Virus record (IMG/VR): IMGVR_UViG_3300025133_000055 | Span: 23,146-87,145 of that record | Origin: a virus | Strand: one strand, 5' to 3' | Length of the DNA: 64,000 nucleotides | Shown here: piece by piece, positions 16,305-23,853 of the stretch | How the letters are laid out: the number at the start of each line of letters is the position of its first letter | Numbering within the stretch: position 1 is the first letter of the stretch | Program-made: the position numbers and the translations under genes | The notes under the pieces: generated by a model | The model's input: only the letters and a program-made list of their open reading frames with translations | Database searches by the model: none | Told to the model about the DNA's origin: nothing

Positions 16305-17262
16305 AAATGTTTTGTTAATAGTTTTCTCGGTTCTTTTGATGAGTTGTGATAATGGAATCGATTATGTCGTCCACGGTGGAGAAGGAGAGGTAGAGACAGA
16401 AACAATTATCAAATACATTGTCACGGAACCAGAGGCAGATATTTGGATTGATTCATTCATACAGATTGAGGCATATGAGGCGATAGATATTGTATGGGTC
16501 ATCGATGGTTCCTGCTCGATGATGTCACACCAGACTCGATTACTCGCCGGAATCGAACACATGATGAACAATCTCCCCCCCGATGTAAATTGGAGGCTCA
16601 AAATGATAACCGCCGGTGACGGTTCCTATGTTACACAGCCTACAACTTTTCCACTGACAAGGGGTGATGACATCGCAGATGCCATGAATATGTATAATCA
16701 GTTGCCCAATGACGGACAAGAGAAGGGTTTCGATGCTATAAAGAATTATGTAACACTTGATGTATATGCTAAAACTTGGATGCGCAGCGATGCCGCACTA
16801 TTAGTGGTCTTCGTCACTGATGAGAGAGAGCAAAGCCCTATGACAACAACAGACTTTATTAACTGGTATGCTTGGCTCAGGCCATCTGTTTATTTGTCAT
16901 TTATCGGAAATGTGGACACGGAAGATTCGATTTGTCCTTACAAAACAAATTATTCCACCATTGGAAGAAAATATATGGATGCGGTAAGTCACTTTTCAGG
17001 TACTATAATTGATATCTGTGAGACTGATTGGTCAGCCGGTGTCGATGATGCAACTCAAAACATTGAGCCGATTGTGGAGTGGGAACTGACCCATGTGCCC
17101 TATGTTGATACACTGGTGGTCTTTGAAGATAATGCCCCGATGGACAGTAGCAAGTGGACATACAGTGCGGTGGACAATATGATTGAGTTTTCGACAACTC
17201 CACCAGAAAATTCTTTGATAGAAATTGGGTATGCTATCAAATTTTATAAATTAAACCCTTAA
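16291..17262 (+). CDS. von Willebrand A-domain lipoprotein
   Basis: 323 residues with a lipobox (VLLMSC, Cys19). The vWA fold has a MIDAS-type metal site DGSCS at 72-76 (classical DxSxS) and LLVVFVTDERE as the later strand with Asp. The C-terminal 60 residues (TLVVFEDNAPMDSSKW) form a separate beta-rich region. It is likely a surface-exposed adhesion or protein-binding module encoded with the protease lipoprotein in an overlapping pair. Function in the phage is unknown. Confidence 0.8.
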   Translation: MTVFRNVLLIVFSVLLMSCDNGIDYVVHGGEGEVETETIIKYIVTEPEADIWIDSFIQIEAYEAIDIVWVIDGSCSMMSHQTRLLAGIEHMMNNLPPDVNWRLKMITAGDGSYVTQPTTFPLTRGDDIADAMNMYNQLPNDGQEKGFDAIKNYVTLDVYAKTWMRSDAALLVVFVTDEREQSPMTTTDFINWYAWLRPSVYLSFIGNVDTEDSICPYKTNYSTIGRKYMDAVSHFSGTIIDICETDWSAGVDDATQNIEPIVEWELTHVPYVDTLVVFEDNAPMDSSKWTYSAVDNMIEFSTTPPENSLIEIGYAIKFYKLNP

Positions 17263-17265
17263 CAG

Positions 17266-17275
17266 ACTAATTATA
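17266..17275 (+). promoter_or_regulatory. Late-promoter-like motif (ACTAATTATA)
   Basis: Starts 4 nt after the preceding stop and ends 17 nt before the ATG at 17293. Confidence 0.6.
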
Positions 17276-17292
17276 GTTGAGGTACAAAACAA

Positions 17293-17580
17293 ATGTTATT
17301 CAAGATGATAGATGCTATTTTGCGGTTGGTGGGGTATACACGCACGAGCGAGGTTAATCTTTTAAAGTTTCAGAAGAGGATCCTGGAAGAGCAGGTTGCT
17401 TTATTAAACGAAGAGATCAAAGCCGTTAATGACGAGAATGGATCTCTTTGGGACATGATAGATGAACTACAAGGATCCAGCAAGGTGGGCAAAGATACCG
17501 CCACCCAACTTCTAGAATCTCTCAAGGATGCTCTTGCCGATGAAATGTTAAAAGATTTCAAAGCCGTTGGCGAAGCATAG
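17293..17580 (+). CDS. Coiled-coil protein (95 aa)
   Basis: After a short hydrophobic start (MLFKMIDAILRLVGY) most of the chain is a heptad helix (LLKFQKRILEEQVALLNEEI, VNDENGSLWDMIDELQ). No other motif is visible. GAGG lies upstream of the ATG. Structural or membrane-associated scaffold role possible. Confidence 0.55.
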   Translation: MLFKMIDAILRLVGYTRTSEVNLLKFQKRILEEQVALLNEEIKAVNDENGSLWDMIDELQGSSKVGKDTATQLLESLKDALADEMLKDFKAVGEA

Positions 17581-17592
17581 GAGCACAAACTA

Positions 17593-17925
17593 ATGAGTGA
17601 TTCTATTGAGGGAGAAATAGAGGCTTCCGGCGCCGAGGACTTGAAGCCCAAACCTCCTGCCAAGCTGGCGCCACGCGGAATAAGAACTTTCACGGTTTGT
17701 CGGCAGCACGATGAAACGGGAGTATCTGGTGAGGGAGTGGTCATCGAAGGTGTCGTTCTGGGAACTGGTCAGTGTATCGTTCATTGGCTTTATCCCACAC
17801 CCCGAGGTGGTATAGCGATTTTTGATTCAATGAGCGACTTCATTAAAGTACACATTGGACCGCATCCGAGCAATAAAACAATAATAACTTATCAAGACGG
17901 GGAGCAAGATCTTTATGGAAACTAG
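17593..17925 (+). CDS. Beta-rich protein (110 aa)
   Basis: A disordered N-terminus (EIEASGAEDLKPKPPAKL) is followed by strands (IRTFTVCRQ, VIEGVVLGTGQCIVHWL, PRGGIAIFDSMSDFIKVHIG) that read as a small barrel. The RGxRxFTV..GEGVVIEGVV pattern recalls the SH3-like proteins of the early block. Its 3' end overlaps a variant late motif at 17921. Confidence 0.5.
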   Translation: MSDSIEGEIEASGAEDLKPKPPAKLAPRGIRTFTVCRQHDETGVSGEGVVIEGVVLGTGQCIVHWLYPTPRGGIAIFDSMSDFIKVHIGPHPSNKTIITYQDGEQDLYGN

Positions 17926-17930
17926 TTATA
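17921..17930 (+). promoter_or_regulatory. Late-promoter-like motif, variant (ACTAGTTATA)
   Basis: One base off the consensus. It ends 13 nt before the ATG at 17944, with GAGGGG between. Confidence 0.4.
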
Positions 17931-17943
17931 ATGAGGGGCGATT

Positions 17944-18864
17944 ATGTATTTAGAAGAGTGGGAAGAATTTAAAAGTATTTTAAAGGAGGTTGAACCTTAT
18001 CAGGAAAAGGTCCGCAATATAATAAATCCGGCCTTCAAAGAGGACACAATGTTGAATGGCGGAATTTCAAACACAGCGCCGTATACTAACAAAATTTCTG
18101 CTAAAAGTGGCAAATCAGGTCTTGGACCGATGGAGGAGGAAGTTAATCTTATTCCTGAAATTAGAGAAGATCTAAATCGTGATATTTGGAATGATGATAA
18201 TAGATTAAAGCCCGAGATTGCTGACAAATTAGTAAGAATTGCCGAAGACTTTTATAAAAAACTAGAATTACCGGCACCCATTTTAAACATAACCTTAACT
18301 GGTTCTATGGCAAATTATAATTGGACTGACAAATCAGACCTAGATGTTCATATTGTTATTGACTACTCGGCGGTGGATGAAGACATCGAGCTTGTCAGAA
18401 AGTATTTGATGGAAGCAAAAATCAATTGGAATAGGAGTCATGAAATAATGATTAAGGGCCACGAGGTGGAAATATATGTTCAAAACATAGGCGAACCTCA
18501 TCACTCAACGGGTGTTTATTCTATTTTAGACGAGGAGTGGGTAATTGAACCATTGCCAGTTGATTTTGAGGTTAGTGAAGATGCAGTTAGGCAAAAGACC
18601 GATGGCCTTAGAGAAACAATCAAGATGATCGAGAAACTTCAAAAAGAAGGAAAGCATGAAGAGGCATATGGAGATTCTGATAGATTAAAAGAGAAACTGA
18701 GAAAATTCAGGCAGGGTGGTCTTGAGAGCGGGGGCGAATTTTCAGTTGAAAATTTAGTTTTTAAGGCGCTGAGAAATGGAGGCGAGCTTGAAACTTTATC
18801 GAATTTAAAGCGCGAATCCTATGATGCCATTATGTCTATAAGAGAGGCCAAAGGGAAAAAATAA
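17944..18864 (+). CDS. Nucleotidyltransferase-fold protein (306 aa)
   Basis: LTGSMANYNWTDKSDLDVHIVID at 118-140 carries the GS and DxD elements (Gly120-Ser121, Asp132, Asp134) of the pol-beta nucleotidyltransferase fold. HEVEIYVQN about 50 residues later supplies the third carboxylate. A charged helical domain follows. The N-terminus (MYLEEWEEFKSILKE) resembles the W-containing leaders seen elsewhere, so it may be packaged. Possible activities include adenylylation or other NMP transfer to protein or RNA. Confidence 0.7.
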   Translation: MYLEEWEEFKSILKEVEPYQEKVRNIINPAFKEDTMLNGGISNTAPYTNKISAKSGKSGLGPMEEEVNLIPEIREDLNRDIWNDDNRLKPEIADKLVRIAEDFYKKLELPAPILNITLTGSMANYNWTDKSDLDVHIVIDYSAVDEDIELVRKYLMEAKINWNRSHEIMIKGHEVEIYVQNIGEPHHSTGVYSILDEEWVIEPLPVDFEVSEDAVRQKTDGLRETIKMIEKLQKEGKHEEAYGDSDRLKEKLRKFRQGGLESGGEFSVENLVFKALRNGGELETLSNLKRESYDAIMSIREAKGKK

Positions 18865-18867
18865 TGA

Positions 18868-19173
18868 ATGTCGGATCCATCTTTCAAATGCGGAGATATT
18901 GTAAGATGGAAGCCGATCTTAGATGATGTTGAATACTATTATGGATTGGTTTTAGAGAGCGAGACAACTGATGAATATGGGTATATGGAATATCCCTTTT
19001 TCTCCTATGATGATATATTCGATATGGGTTACACAACTTTCTGCACCAGGAGAATAGTTGTCTTTTCATTTCACGAACAAAAAGTAACCACCATATATCA
19101 AAGCACATTTGACGTCCCCTCCTTCCCCGAGATGGTTCACGTTTACAAGATTCCTGAAAGTGAAGATCAGTAA
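18868..19173 (+). CDS. SH3-like small protein, FKxGDIV type (101 aa)
   Basis: Starts MSDPSFKCGDIVRW and continues with strands (YYYGLVLES, RRIVVFSF). It begins 3 nt after the nucleotidyltransferase stop and is the first of the FKxGDxI series that dominates the next 12 kb. Function unknown. Confidence 0.55.
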   Translation: MSDPSFKCGDIVRWKPILDDVEYYYGLVLESETTDEYGYMEYPFFSYDDIFDMGYTTFCTRRIVVFSFHEQKVTTIYQSTFDVPSFPEMVHVYKIPESEDQ

Positions 19174-19193
19174 TAAATCATACAGAAAATGAC

Positions 19194-19222
19194 TTGACAA
19201 GGTGCCTCGCATGGTGTATAAT
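19194..19222 (+). promoter_or_regulatory. Perfect consensus sigma70-type promoter
   Basis: TTGACA at 19194-19199, 17-bp spacer, TATAAT at 19217-19222. Opens the early block. It shows that the in-frame ATG at 19202 cannot be the gene start. Confidence 0.85.
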
Positions 19223-19246
19223 AATATTATAAACTTGGAGCTTTCA

Positions 19247-19618
19247 ATGTCACAAATTAACCTTCAACCCTCAGAACTCGAAATAAAACACGAGTTCGGT
19301 ATCCTTATGCAGAGGTTGCAGGAAAAAATTAATATATCCCACAGTAAAAATAGGAATTATGGCCTTTCTCCCGAATTGACCTTTAAAAAAGGCCGAGTAT
19401 ATTGGAAATTGATAAAGGAGCAGCGCTATGAGAATCAAGCTCAGAACAGTAAAACTGTATATGCTTTTATCCGTCGAAAAGATGGCGCAATTTTACGAGC
19501 CGCAACGTGGAAACAACCTGAAACTCGTACTAAAAACCCAATTAAGGGATATATAACTGATGAATGGTCCGCCGATTATTTTACGGCATACGGAGTCGCC
19601 TATGAACCTCAAGATTGA
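19247..19618 (+). CDS. Unrecognised protein (123 aa)
   Basis: Start MSQINLQPSELEIKHEFG with TTGGAG about 8 nt upstream. Helical first half, then strands rich in basic residues (YAFIRRKDGAILRAATWKQ), ending with ADYFTAYGVAYEPQD. It looks like a compact nucleic-acid-binding or regulatory protein, but no family was recognised. Confidence 0.6.
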   Translation: MSQINLQPSELEIKHEFGILMQRLQEKINISHSKNRNYGLSPELTFKKGRVYWKLIKEQRYENQAQNSKTVYAFIRRKDGAILRAATWKQPETRTKNPIKGYITDEWSADYFTAYGVAYEPQD

Positions 19619-19751
19619 AACACAACGATTGATAGTGCAGCTTCTAAATGAAGAATTGCGACGGGCAAATCGTCTTGCCACGAGGCTTTATCATAAAGAG
19701 ATCGAGGACGCCAAAGCTAACTTTATTAAATTCACTAACTTTCCAAAATAA
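19602..19751 (+). CDS. Small helical protein (49 aa)
   Basis: MNLKIETQRLIVQLLNEELRR and an Ala/Lys/Glu-rich continuation predict a single amphipathic helix. GGAG lies 6-10 nt upstream. It overlaps the previous gene by 17 nt. Function unknown. Confidence 0.5.
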   Translation: MNLKIETQRLIVQLLNEELRRANRLATRLYHKEIEDAKANFIKFTNFPK

Positions 19752-19771
19752 TCCTCTTGAGGTATTCGAAT

Positions 19772-20008
19772 ATGATGAAGCCAGGACAGATCATTCAGCA
19801 CTGCTGTAAATTTCTCGATAAGGAAGAAGAAGAAATGGACCGCCATTTAATTTTATCGGTGGATGAAGAATGGCTGGAAACTTATGTTTTGTTTACTAAC
19901 TGGCCGGAAGGCCCACATCGTGTGGGTGAACTTCAGCAAATACTCGTTTCAACTATCGAGTCCGAAGAAGAGACAACGAACAATTTTTATTGGAAAATAG
20001 TCTCTTGA
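19772..20008 (+). CDS. SH3-like small protein, KPGQII type (78 aa)
   Basis: MMKPGQIIQHCC, an acidic stretch, RHLILSVDEEWLETYVLF, and the closing YWKIVS shared with other members at 21974 and 23854. GAGG is 9 nt before the first ATG. The final codons overlap the next promoter, whose first TTGACA box begins at 20005. Confidence 0.6.
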   Translation: MMKPGQIIQHCCKFLDKEEEEMDRHLILSVDEEWLETYVLFTNWPEGPHRVGELQQILVSTIESEEETTNNFYWKIVS

Positions 20009-20059
20009 CATTCTCTTGACAACTTAGTTGTTGACATGAGGCTCTTTATCCTGTATAAT
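20005..20059 (+). promoter_or_regulatory. Triple-box early promoter, copy 1
   Basis: TTGACA boxes at 20005, 20016 and 20031 and TATAAT at 20054-20059, so box-to-box spacings are 11, 15 and 23 nt. The third box and TATAAT form a 17-bp-spaced sigma70-type promoter. Confidence 0.8.
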
Positions 20060-20086
20060 ATGGGTATAGAAAACGGAGAAACCAAA

Positions 20087-20326
20087 TTGTTTAGAAACTG
20101 GATAATTCAGAGCGGCGATAATGTAATCATTGATGAGTGGTGTTCATGCTGCACCCCGGAAGAAGAAGAGTGCAGCCCTCGTTTCTTCGTTATCGACGAC
20201 CCGAATAACGCCGTGCATTCGCCCGGCGACCTCTATATTCGCTGCACGTGTTATGCTTCGGGCGATTCAGATTATGCAGTTGGTGAAACTTATCTAAAAA
20301 GAACCGTGGATCTAAAGGTATTATAG
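20087..20326 (+). CDS. Cysteine-rich small protein (79 aa)
   Basis: The likely start is TTG at 20087 with ACGGAGAA 7 nt upstream. ATGs further up lie inside or on the -10 box. The product (FRNWIIQSGDNVIIDEWCSC) has several Cys residues (CSCC, IRCTCY) that might bind metal, and a strand pattern similar to the SH3-like neighbours (SPGDLYIRC, VGETYLKR). Function unknown. Confidence 0.55.
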   Translation: MFRNWIIQSGDNVIIDEWCSCCTPEEEECSPRFFVIDDPNNAVHSPGDLYIRCTCYASGDSDYAVGETYLKRTVDLKVL

Positions 20327-20604
20327 TGCAGTTTAAGCCTGGACAAATGTTAAAAATTGTCGGTGCCGAAGGATCGGGTGAGTGGGGTGTGTTCATAGTG
20401 TTGGAAAATATGCCTGATAATGGAATTAAACTTTGGACCGTTTCTGCGCCCAAAGCATGGTCAAACACCCTTTCAAGACAGACATTTATTTTCGAACCCC
20501 AACTATGGCTCGATCGACATGGCGGTGAATACATTGAAATATTAAGTGAAGAGACGGCATCACTCAATGAAGCCCCCAAGGGAAAACAACGAAATGAAGT
20601 TTAA
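20326..20604 (+). CDS. SH3-like small protein, FKPGQML type (92 aa)
   Basis: GTG start overlapping the previous TAG by one base, AAAGG upstream. VQFKPGQMLKIVGAEG opens a chain of strands (WGVFIVLENM, KLWTVSAPKAW). The last residues overlap the next gene, which starts in another frame 10 nt before this stop. Confidence 0.6.
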   Translation: MQFKPGQMLKIVGAEGSGEWGVFIVLENMPDNGIKLWTVSAPKAWSNTLSRQTFIFEPQLWLDRHGGEYIEILSEETASLNEAPKGKQRNEV

Positions 20605-20770
20605 AGTAGGAGATTTAGTAAAGCATAAAGTTGCCGGTTGGATCGGTCATATTTTGGATATGACCGAGAGGGATATTACCATCCGAGTTATGTACGAACC
20701 AAGGGGAACAATCTGGCCAGTGATTTTATTGTTCCCTTCACAACTGGAATTGCTGGAAAAAGTATTATGA
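20594..20770 (+). CDS. SH3-like small protein, FKVGDLV type (58 aa)
   Basis: MKFKVGDLVKHKVAGWIGHI is a minimal, single-domain member with five predicted strands (TIRVMYEPRG, PVILLFPSQL). It is the shortest and clearest example of the family fold, close in pattern to KOW/Tudor-like barrels. Confidence 0.65.
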   Translation: MKFKVGDLVKHKVAGWIGHILDMTERDITIRVMYEPRGTIWPVILLFPSQLELLEKVL

Positions 20771-20806
20771 AAAGACATTACAAACCAATCAAACATGAAG
20801 GAAAAC

Positions 20807-21058
20807 ATGATCAAAACTTGTAAACATTGTGGAATTGAATTTAACTTATACTCACGTCAGAAAAAACTGGTCGGAGGTTATATAAATGAGTGTCCAGACT
20901 GCGTTGAGGAATTGGGTGGTGACCAGTCAGAGCCTAGACATTTCGGTGTCACTGGTTCCTGTGGCTCTGTGAATATCCGACGATTCGATAGTGAGGAAGA
21001 TAGAAAACAATTTCAAAAAGATTATGAATCTACCAAAACAATTAAGGATTTCTTATAA
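20807..21058 (+). CDS. Zinc-ribbon-like small protein (83 aa)
   Basis: MIKTCKHCGIEF and NECPDCVEE give a CxxC...CxxC pair about 24 residues apart, as in zinc ribbons. The tail (RRFDSEEDRKQFQKDYESTK) is helical. The ATG at 20807 has AAGGAA 5 nt upstream. An ATG at 20795 has no such site. Likely a nucleic-acid- or RNA-polymerase-binding early protein (inference). Confidence 0.6.
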   Translation: MIKTCKHCGIEFNLYSRQKKLVGGYINECPDCVEELGGDQSEPRHFGVTGSCGSVNIRRFDSEEDRKQFQKDYESTKTIKDFL

Positions 21059-21294
21059 TGTCGATGCTCGAAGAACTTCAGGGCTACCCTCTCCCAGATC
21101 CCTCTTTCCAATGGAGGGACGAGGCAGAAATTTATACTTTGGAGCAGTCTGATTCGTCTTGGGTTTTGTACTGCGACGGCATGTCAGTTCGCGATAACTT
21201 TGGATATCCCATCATTTTCGAGACTAGCTGGGATGCAAAAAAGTATGCGAAGGAGATTTTAGGGCACGAAGATGTGGTCTTGACATTCTCTTGA
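21058..21294 (+). CDS. Unrecognised small protein (78 aa)
   Basis: TAATG overlap with the upstream gene. Aromatic-rich strands (SFQWRDEAEIYTLE, SSWVLYCDGMSVRDNFGYP) and a terminal helix. Its last five codons (VVLTFS) run through the first box of the next promoter, so coding and promoter sequence overlap. Confidence 0.5.
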   Translation: MSMLEELQGYPLPDPSFQWRDEAEIYTLEQSDSSWVLYCDGMSVRDNFGYPIIFETSWDAKKYAKEILGHEDVVLTFS

Positions 21295-21334
21295 CAACTT
21301 TTCTCTTGACCTGACCTAAAATATCGTGTATAAT
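21280..21334 (+). promoter_or_regulatory. Triple-box early promoter, copy 2
   Basis: TTGACA at 21280 and 21291, TTGACC at 21306, TATAAT at 21329-21334. Spacings are again 11, 15 and 23 nt. Confidence 0.8.
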
Positions 21335-21367
21335 ATAGATACATTTCAACCAAAGGAGCATTTTCAA

Positions 21368-21538
21368 ATGCCTTATCGTGACGAACCATCCCTTAAAGAC
21401 CTTTACACTATTTCTTCTGAGGAATACTACGAAGAAAACTATGATTTTGGCGGGTCATATGATCCAATGCCTCTCGATATGGAGGAAGAATGCCCACAAT
21501 GGATGCAGGAGCAAATTGATGAAGAAATCCCCTTTTAA
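21368..21538 (+). CDS. Acidic small protein (56 aa)
   Basis: AAAGGAG precedes the ATG at 21368. MPYRDEPSLKDLYTISSEEY is followed by an almost entirely acidic chain (MPLDMEEECPQWMQEQIDEE). Such very acidic early proteins can mimic DNA or bind polymerase, but nothing here proves it. Confidence 0.55.
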   Translation: MPYRDEPSLKDLYTISSEEYYEENYDFGGSYDPMPLDMEEECPQWMQEQIDEEIPF

Positions 21539-21776
21539 AAATGGAGATACTGTTACTCTGACCTTTCGTAGAAAGGACAGAAAGGCATCGTCACGCACTC
21601 GCAATAGAATAAGGGAACACGGGCCGGAATTCGTGGTGAGACAATCACCACGGGCCTTTAGGGGTGCGGGAGAGCTTGAAAATCGCCTGTGTGTTATGTT
21701 AGAGCCGGTCCCAAATCCAAACGAGTGGGCCGGTTGGTTGCCACTGGATGAAATAGAGATTATAAATGTCGTTTAA
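21519..21776 (+). CDS. SH3-like basic small protein, FKNGDTV type (85 aa)
   Basis: MKKSPFKNGDTVTLTFRRKD with an Arg-rich loop (KASSRTRNRIREHGPEFVVR) and closing strands (CVMLEPVPN, WLPLDEIEII). AGGAG lies 8-12 nt upstream inside the preceding gene, which it overlaps by 20 nt. Confidence 0.55.
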   Translation: MKKSPFKNGDTVTLTFRRKDRKASSRTRNRIREHGPEFVVRQSPRAFRGAGELENRLCVMLEPVPNPNEWAGWLPLDEIEIINVV

Positions 21777-21984
21777 ATTTAAAACAGGACAAATCATTGA
21801 CATGGAAAAACGCTCGCTGCTCGGCCGCCGCGTGTATCGGTATATCATTCTAGGCCCAGGCGAGAACCGGGGTTTCTCCTTGGTTTATTGCATGCACTCA
21901 CCGCGAGATCATGATGTAGGGCAAACCTTCTCTATGAATAATTTTGTTCTAAACGCCGCAGGAGTCGCTGTTGATGGAATTTGA
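21766..21984 (+). CDS. SH3-like small protein, FKTGQII type (72 aa)
   Basis: MSFKFKTGQIIDMEKRSLLG, then YRYIILGPGENRGFSLVYC, then HDVGQTFSMNNF. The VGxTF turn before the last strand recurs in other members (IGETF, AGETF). Confidence 0.6.
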   Translation: MSFKFKTGQIIDMEKRSLLGRRVYRYIILGPGENRGFSLVYCMHSPRDHDVGQTFSMNNFVLNAAGVAVDGI

Positions 21985-22204
21985 AGTTGGCCAAGCTGTT
22001 GAGGAATTTTATTCCGATAGTCATAAGTGGGTTTCCACCTACCTTATCCTTCAAGTGGATTATGTGGGAAGGGTAGTCGAGGCGCTGTGCCTGGGAGAAT
22101 CGGAAGATCACGGCTACACTGGCGGACATATTGTGAAATTCCCCTTTACTGTTTTCACGGATCCGCCCGAGAGTTATTGGAAAGTAAATGAAAAATCAGT
22201 TTAA
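21974..22204 (+). CDS. SH3-like small protein, FEVGQAV type (76 aa)
   Basis: MEFEVGQAVEEFYSDS, YLILQVDYVGRVVEALCLG and closing ESYWKVNEKSV. GGAG lies 9 nt before the ATG. An in-frame TTG one codon upstream is less likely. Overlaps both neighbours by 11-17 nt. Confidence 0.6.
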   Translation: MEFEVGQAVEEFYSDSHKWVSTYLILQVDYVGRVVEALCLGESEDHGYTGGHIVKFPFTVFTDPPESYWKVNEKSV

Positions 22205-22451
22205 ACCTGGGCAAATCATTAACGAGTATTGTGTATGGAAAACTGACAGATTGTTTTCGTCTTATTTAATAATTGATGAAGGCGGTTATCAAAATATGCA
22301 CTGGAAATGTTTGTGTATATATAACGACTGTGCCGATATCAGGGAAAAGCCAGGAGAAACGCGCTTTATCAAAAAAGAGTGGCTGGCAAATCAGTCCAGC
22401 GCGAAGCAGCGCAACTGGCCATCTTTCTGGAAAATTGAAAATGAAGTTTGA
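22188..22451 (+). CDS. SH3-like small protein, FKPGQII type (87 aa)
   Basis: MKNQFKPGQIINEYCVW, SSYLIIDEGGYQNMHWKCLC, KPGETRFIKKEW and closing FWKIENEV. Its first 24 bases are identical to those of the gene at 22631, evidence of recent duplication or recombination within the array. Confidence 0.6.
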   Translation: MKNQFKPGQIINEYCVWKTDRLFSSYLIIDEGGYQNMHWKCLCIYNDCADIREKPGETRFIKKEWLANQSSAKQRNWPSFWKIENEV

Positions 22452-22647
22452 AACAGGACAAATCGTTGTGCAATCTATGAATGGCATCCAGGGAATTGTT
22501 TTGGAACACAAGACTACACCTCACAATTCGTATTACAATAAGGTAATTATCTACTGTACTTTCGCTCCTCACAATTCATCATTGGTTGGACAAGCCCTGG
22601 AGCTTAGCGCCTTTGGGCTAAAGGTTAAAGATGAAAAATCAGTTTAA
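22441..22647 (+). CDS. SH3-like small protein, FETGQIV type (68 aa)
   Basis: MKFETGQIVVQSMNGIQGIV, a strand-turn pattern, and SLVGQALELSAFGLKV. The C-terminus (KVKDEKSV) matches the end of the 21974 product (KVNEKSV) because both overlap the same duplicated downstream start. Confidence 0.6.
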   Translation: MKFETGQIVVQSMNGIQGIVLEHKTTPHNSYYNKVIIYCTFAPHNSSLVGQALELSAFGLKVKDEKSV

Positions 22648-22915
22648 ACCTGGGGATTTGATTGGGAACGCCCCAAATGGATACCATCCCGATGAGCCAC
22701 TGCCTCCACAACTCATGGCGAGTGGCGATTTCCGAGGTATAATCTTGGATATCAATAGTATCGGAGACGGCGGCTTTCGTCAGTGGTGCATAACGCTGCT
22801 TATCACGCTGAATCTAAATTACAATGAGTATTTTCAGAAAGAATACCCCGTTAATACAGTTAAAACCTTAACAATCAACGACCTTTCAAAATGGAGAAAG
22901 ATAATAAATGTTTGA
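22631..22915 (+). CDS. SH3-like small protein, FKPGDLI type (94 aa)
   Basis: MKNQFKPGDLIGNAPNG, then DFRGIILDINSIGDGGFRQW and a helical end. Overlaps its neighbours by 8-17 nt like the rest of the array. Confidence 0.6.
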   Translation: MKNQFKPGDLIGNAPNGYHPDEPLPPQLMASGDFRGIILDINSIGDGGFRQWCITLLITLNLNYNEYFQKEYPVNTVKTLTINDLSKWRKIINV

Positions 22916-23153
22916 AGCAATTTACATCAACCGAGATCAGGCTTTTGAATTCGATAATGGGCAGGATCTCTATTTTGGTCCGGTTGGAACTTGGTTTTCA
23001 GTCCGCGCCGATGCTCTCCTGAGATCCCGTCCTGGCGGATACGACAAGACTCACACTGAAATACTAAAATCATATGGTACAGAAAATATCCTGCTTGTAC
23101 GCACACAATCCTGCGGTCCAGGCTGGTATCAAATTCACCCGAACGAAAGATAG
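22908..23153 (+). CDS. Unrecognised small protein (81 aa)
   Basis: MFEAIYINRDQAFEFDNG, LYFGPVGTWFSVRADALL and a final ENILLVRTQSCGPGWYQIHP. Beta-rich and compact but without the FKxGD signature. Last gene before a promoter gap. Confidence 0.5.
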   Translation: MFEAIYINRDQAFEFDNGQDLYFGPVGTWFSVRADALLRSRPGGYDKTHTEILKSYGTENILLVRTQSCGPGWYQIHPNER

Positions 23154-23160
23154 ATTATAA

Positions 23161-23170
23161 ACTATTTATA
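23161..23170 (+). promoter_or_regulatory. Late-promoter-like motif (ACTATTTATA) inside the early block
   Basis: The only copy of this motif between 18 and 32 kb. It sits just upstream of a triple-box early promoter, so the 23261 gene may be transcribed both early and late. Confidence 0.45.
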
Positions 23171-23176
23171 AAGTTG

Positions 23177-23231
23177 TTGACATTCTCTTGACAACTTTTT
23201 TATTGACTCCAACTGAAAAACCCTGTATAAT
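23177..23231 (+). promoter_or_regulatory. Triple-box early promoter, copy 3
   Basis: TTGACA at 23177 and 23188, TTGACT at 23203, TATAAT at 23226-23231. Spacings 11, 15 and 23 nt. Confidence 0.8.
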
Positions 23232-23260
23232 GTATATACATTCAACGGAGATCCTCTCAC

Positions 23261-23851
23261 ATGCCCGCACAACTTGAACGAATTGAAAAACTCCTCGAAA
23301 ATCAGGACTTGTCAGCTTCTAACCGCTCTTTCGCGGAGTCGTTGAGGAATAGCCACAAAAAGTGGAAATCTCTCACTTTTGCTCAGTGGTCTGCATTCGA
23401 GAGGATGGAAGCCCGCTATGACCCTGCCGTCATTAACGCTCGAAAAGAGTGGACCAATGCCTGGAATAACGAAAAGGCTAAGAACCTTCGCATTGCTGCT
23501 GAGTATTACCTTCAAAATCCGCCTTATTTCGGTGACATCGCCGCGAAGATTGTTTCGGACGAAACTTATGTTCCGTCTGCTAAGCTTTATCGCAAGATGG
23601 TCGAAAACAAGTACGTTCAAAAGGTGCTTACAACCCGTGCTTCCGAGCCTGCCTTTGAAGTCGGCTCGCTGGTAAAGGTTCGCAAAACCAGTAGAAATCA
23701 CCGTCTGAGAGATCGGATCGCTATGGTTGTCGATAATAACGGAGTAGTCAAGACATCAGCTAAGGGAGGAAAAACCTACACTATCCTTCCTTTCGGTGAA
23801 GCGAACACGATCCAGATCGAAGAACGTTGGCTCAAAAGACACCGAGGATAA
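23261..23851 (+). CDS. Two-domain protein with C-terminal SH3-like module (196 aa)
   Basis: Residues 1-125 are helical and basic (SLRNSHKKWKSLTFAQWSAF). Residues 130-190 (FEVGSLVKVRKTSRNHRLRD, IAMVVDNNGVVKTSAKGGKT) form a barrel like the stand-alone small proteins around it. It is therefore a fused member of the family and may show the ancestral use of the domain with a helical partner. Strong promoter 30 bp upstream. Confidence 0.6.
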   Translation: MPAQLERIEKLLENQDLSASNRSFAESLRNSHKKWKSLTFAQWSAFERMEARYDPAVINARKEWTNAWNNEKAKNLRIAAEYYLQNPPYFGDIAAKIVSDETYVPSAKLYRKMVENKYVQKVLTTRASEPAFEVGSLVKVRKTSRNHRLRDRIAMVVDNNGVVKTSAKGGKTYTILPFGEANTIQIEERWLKRHRG

Positions 23852-23853
23852 AG

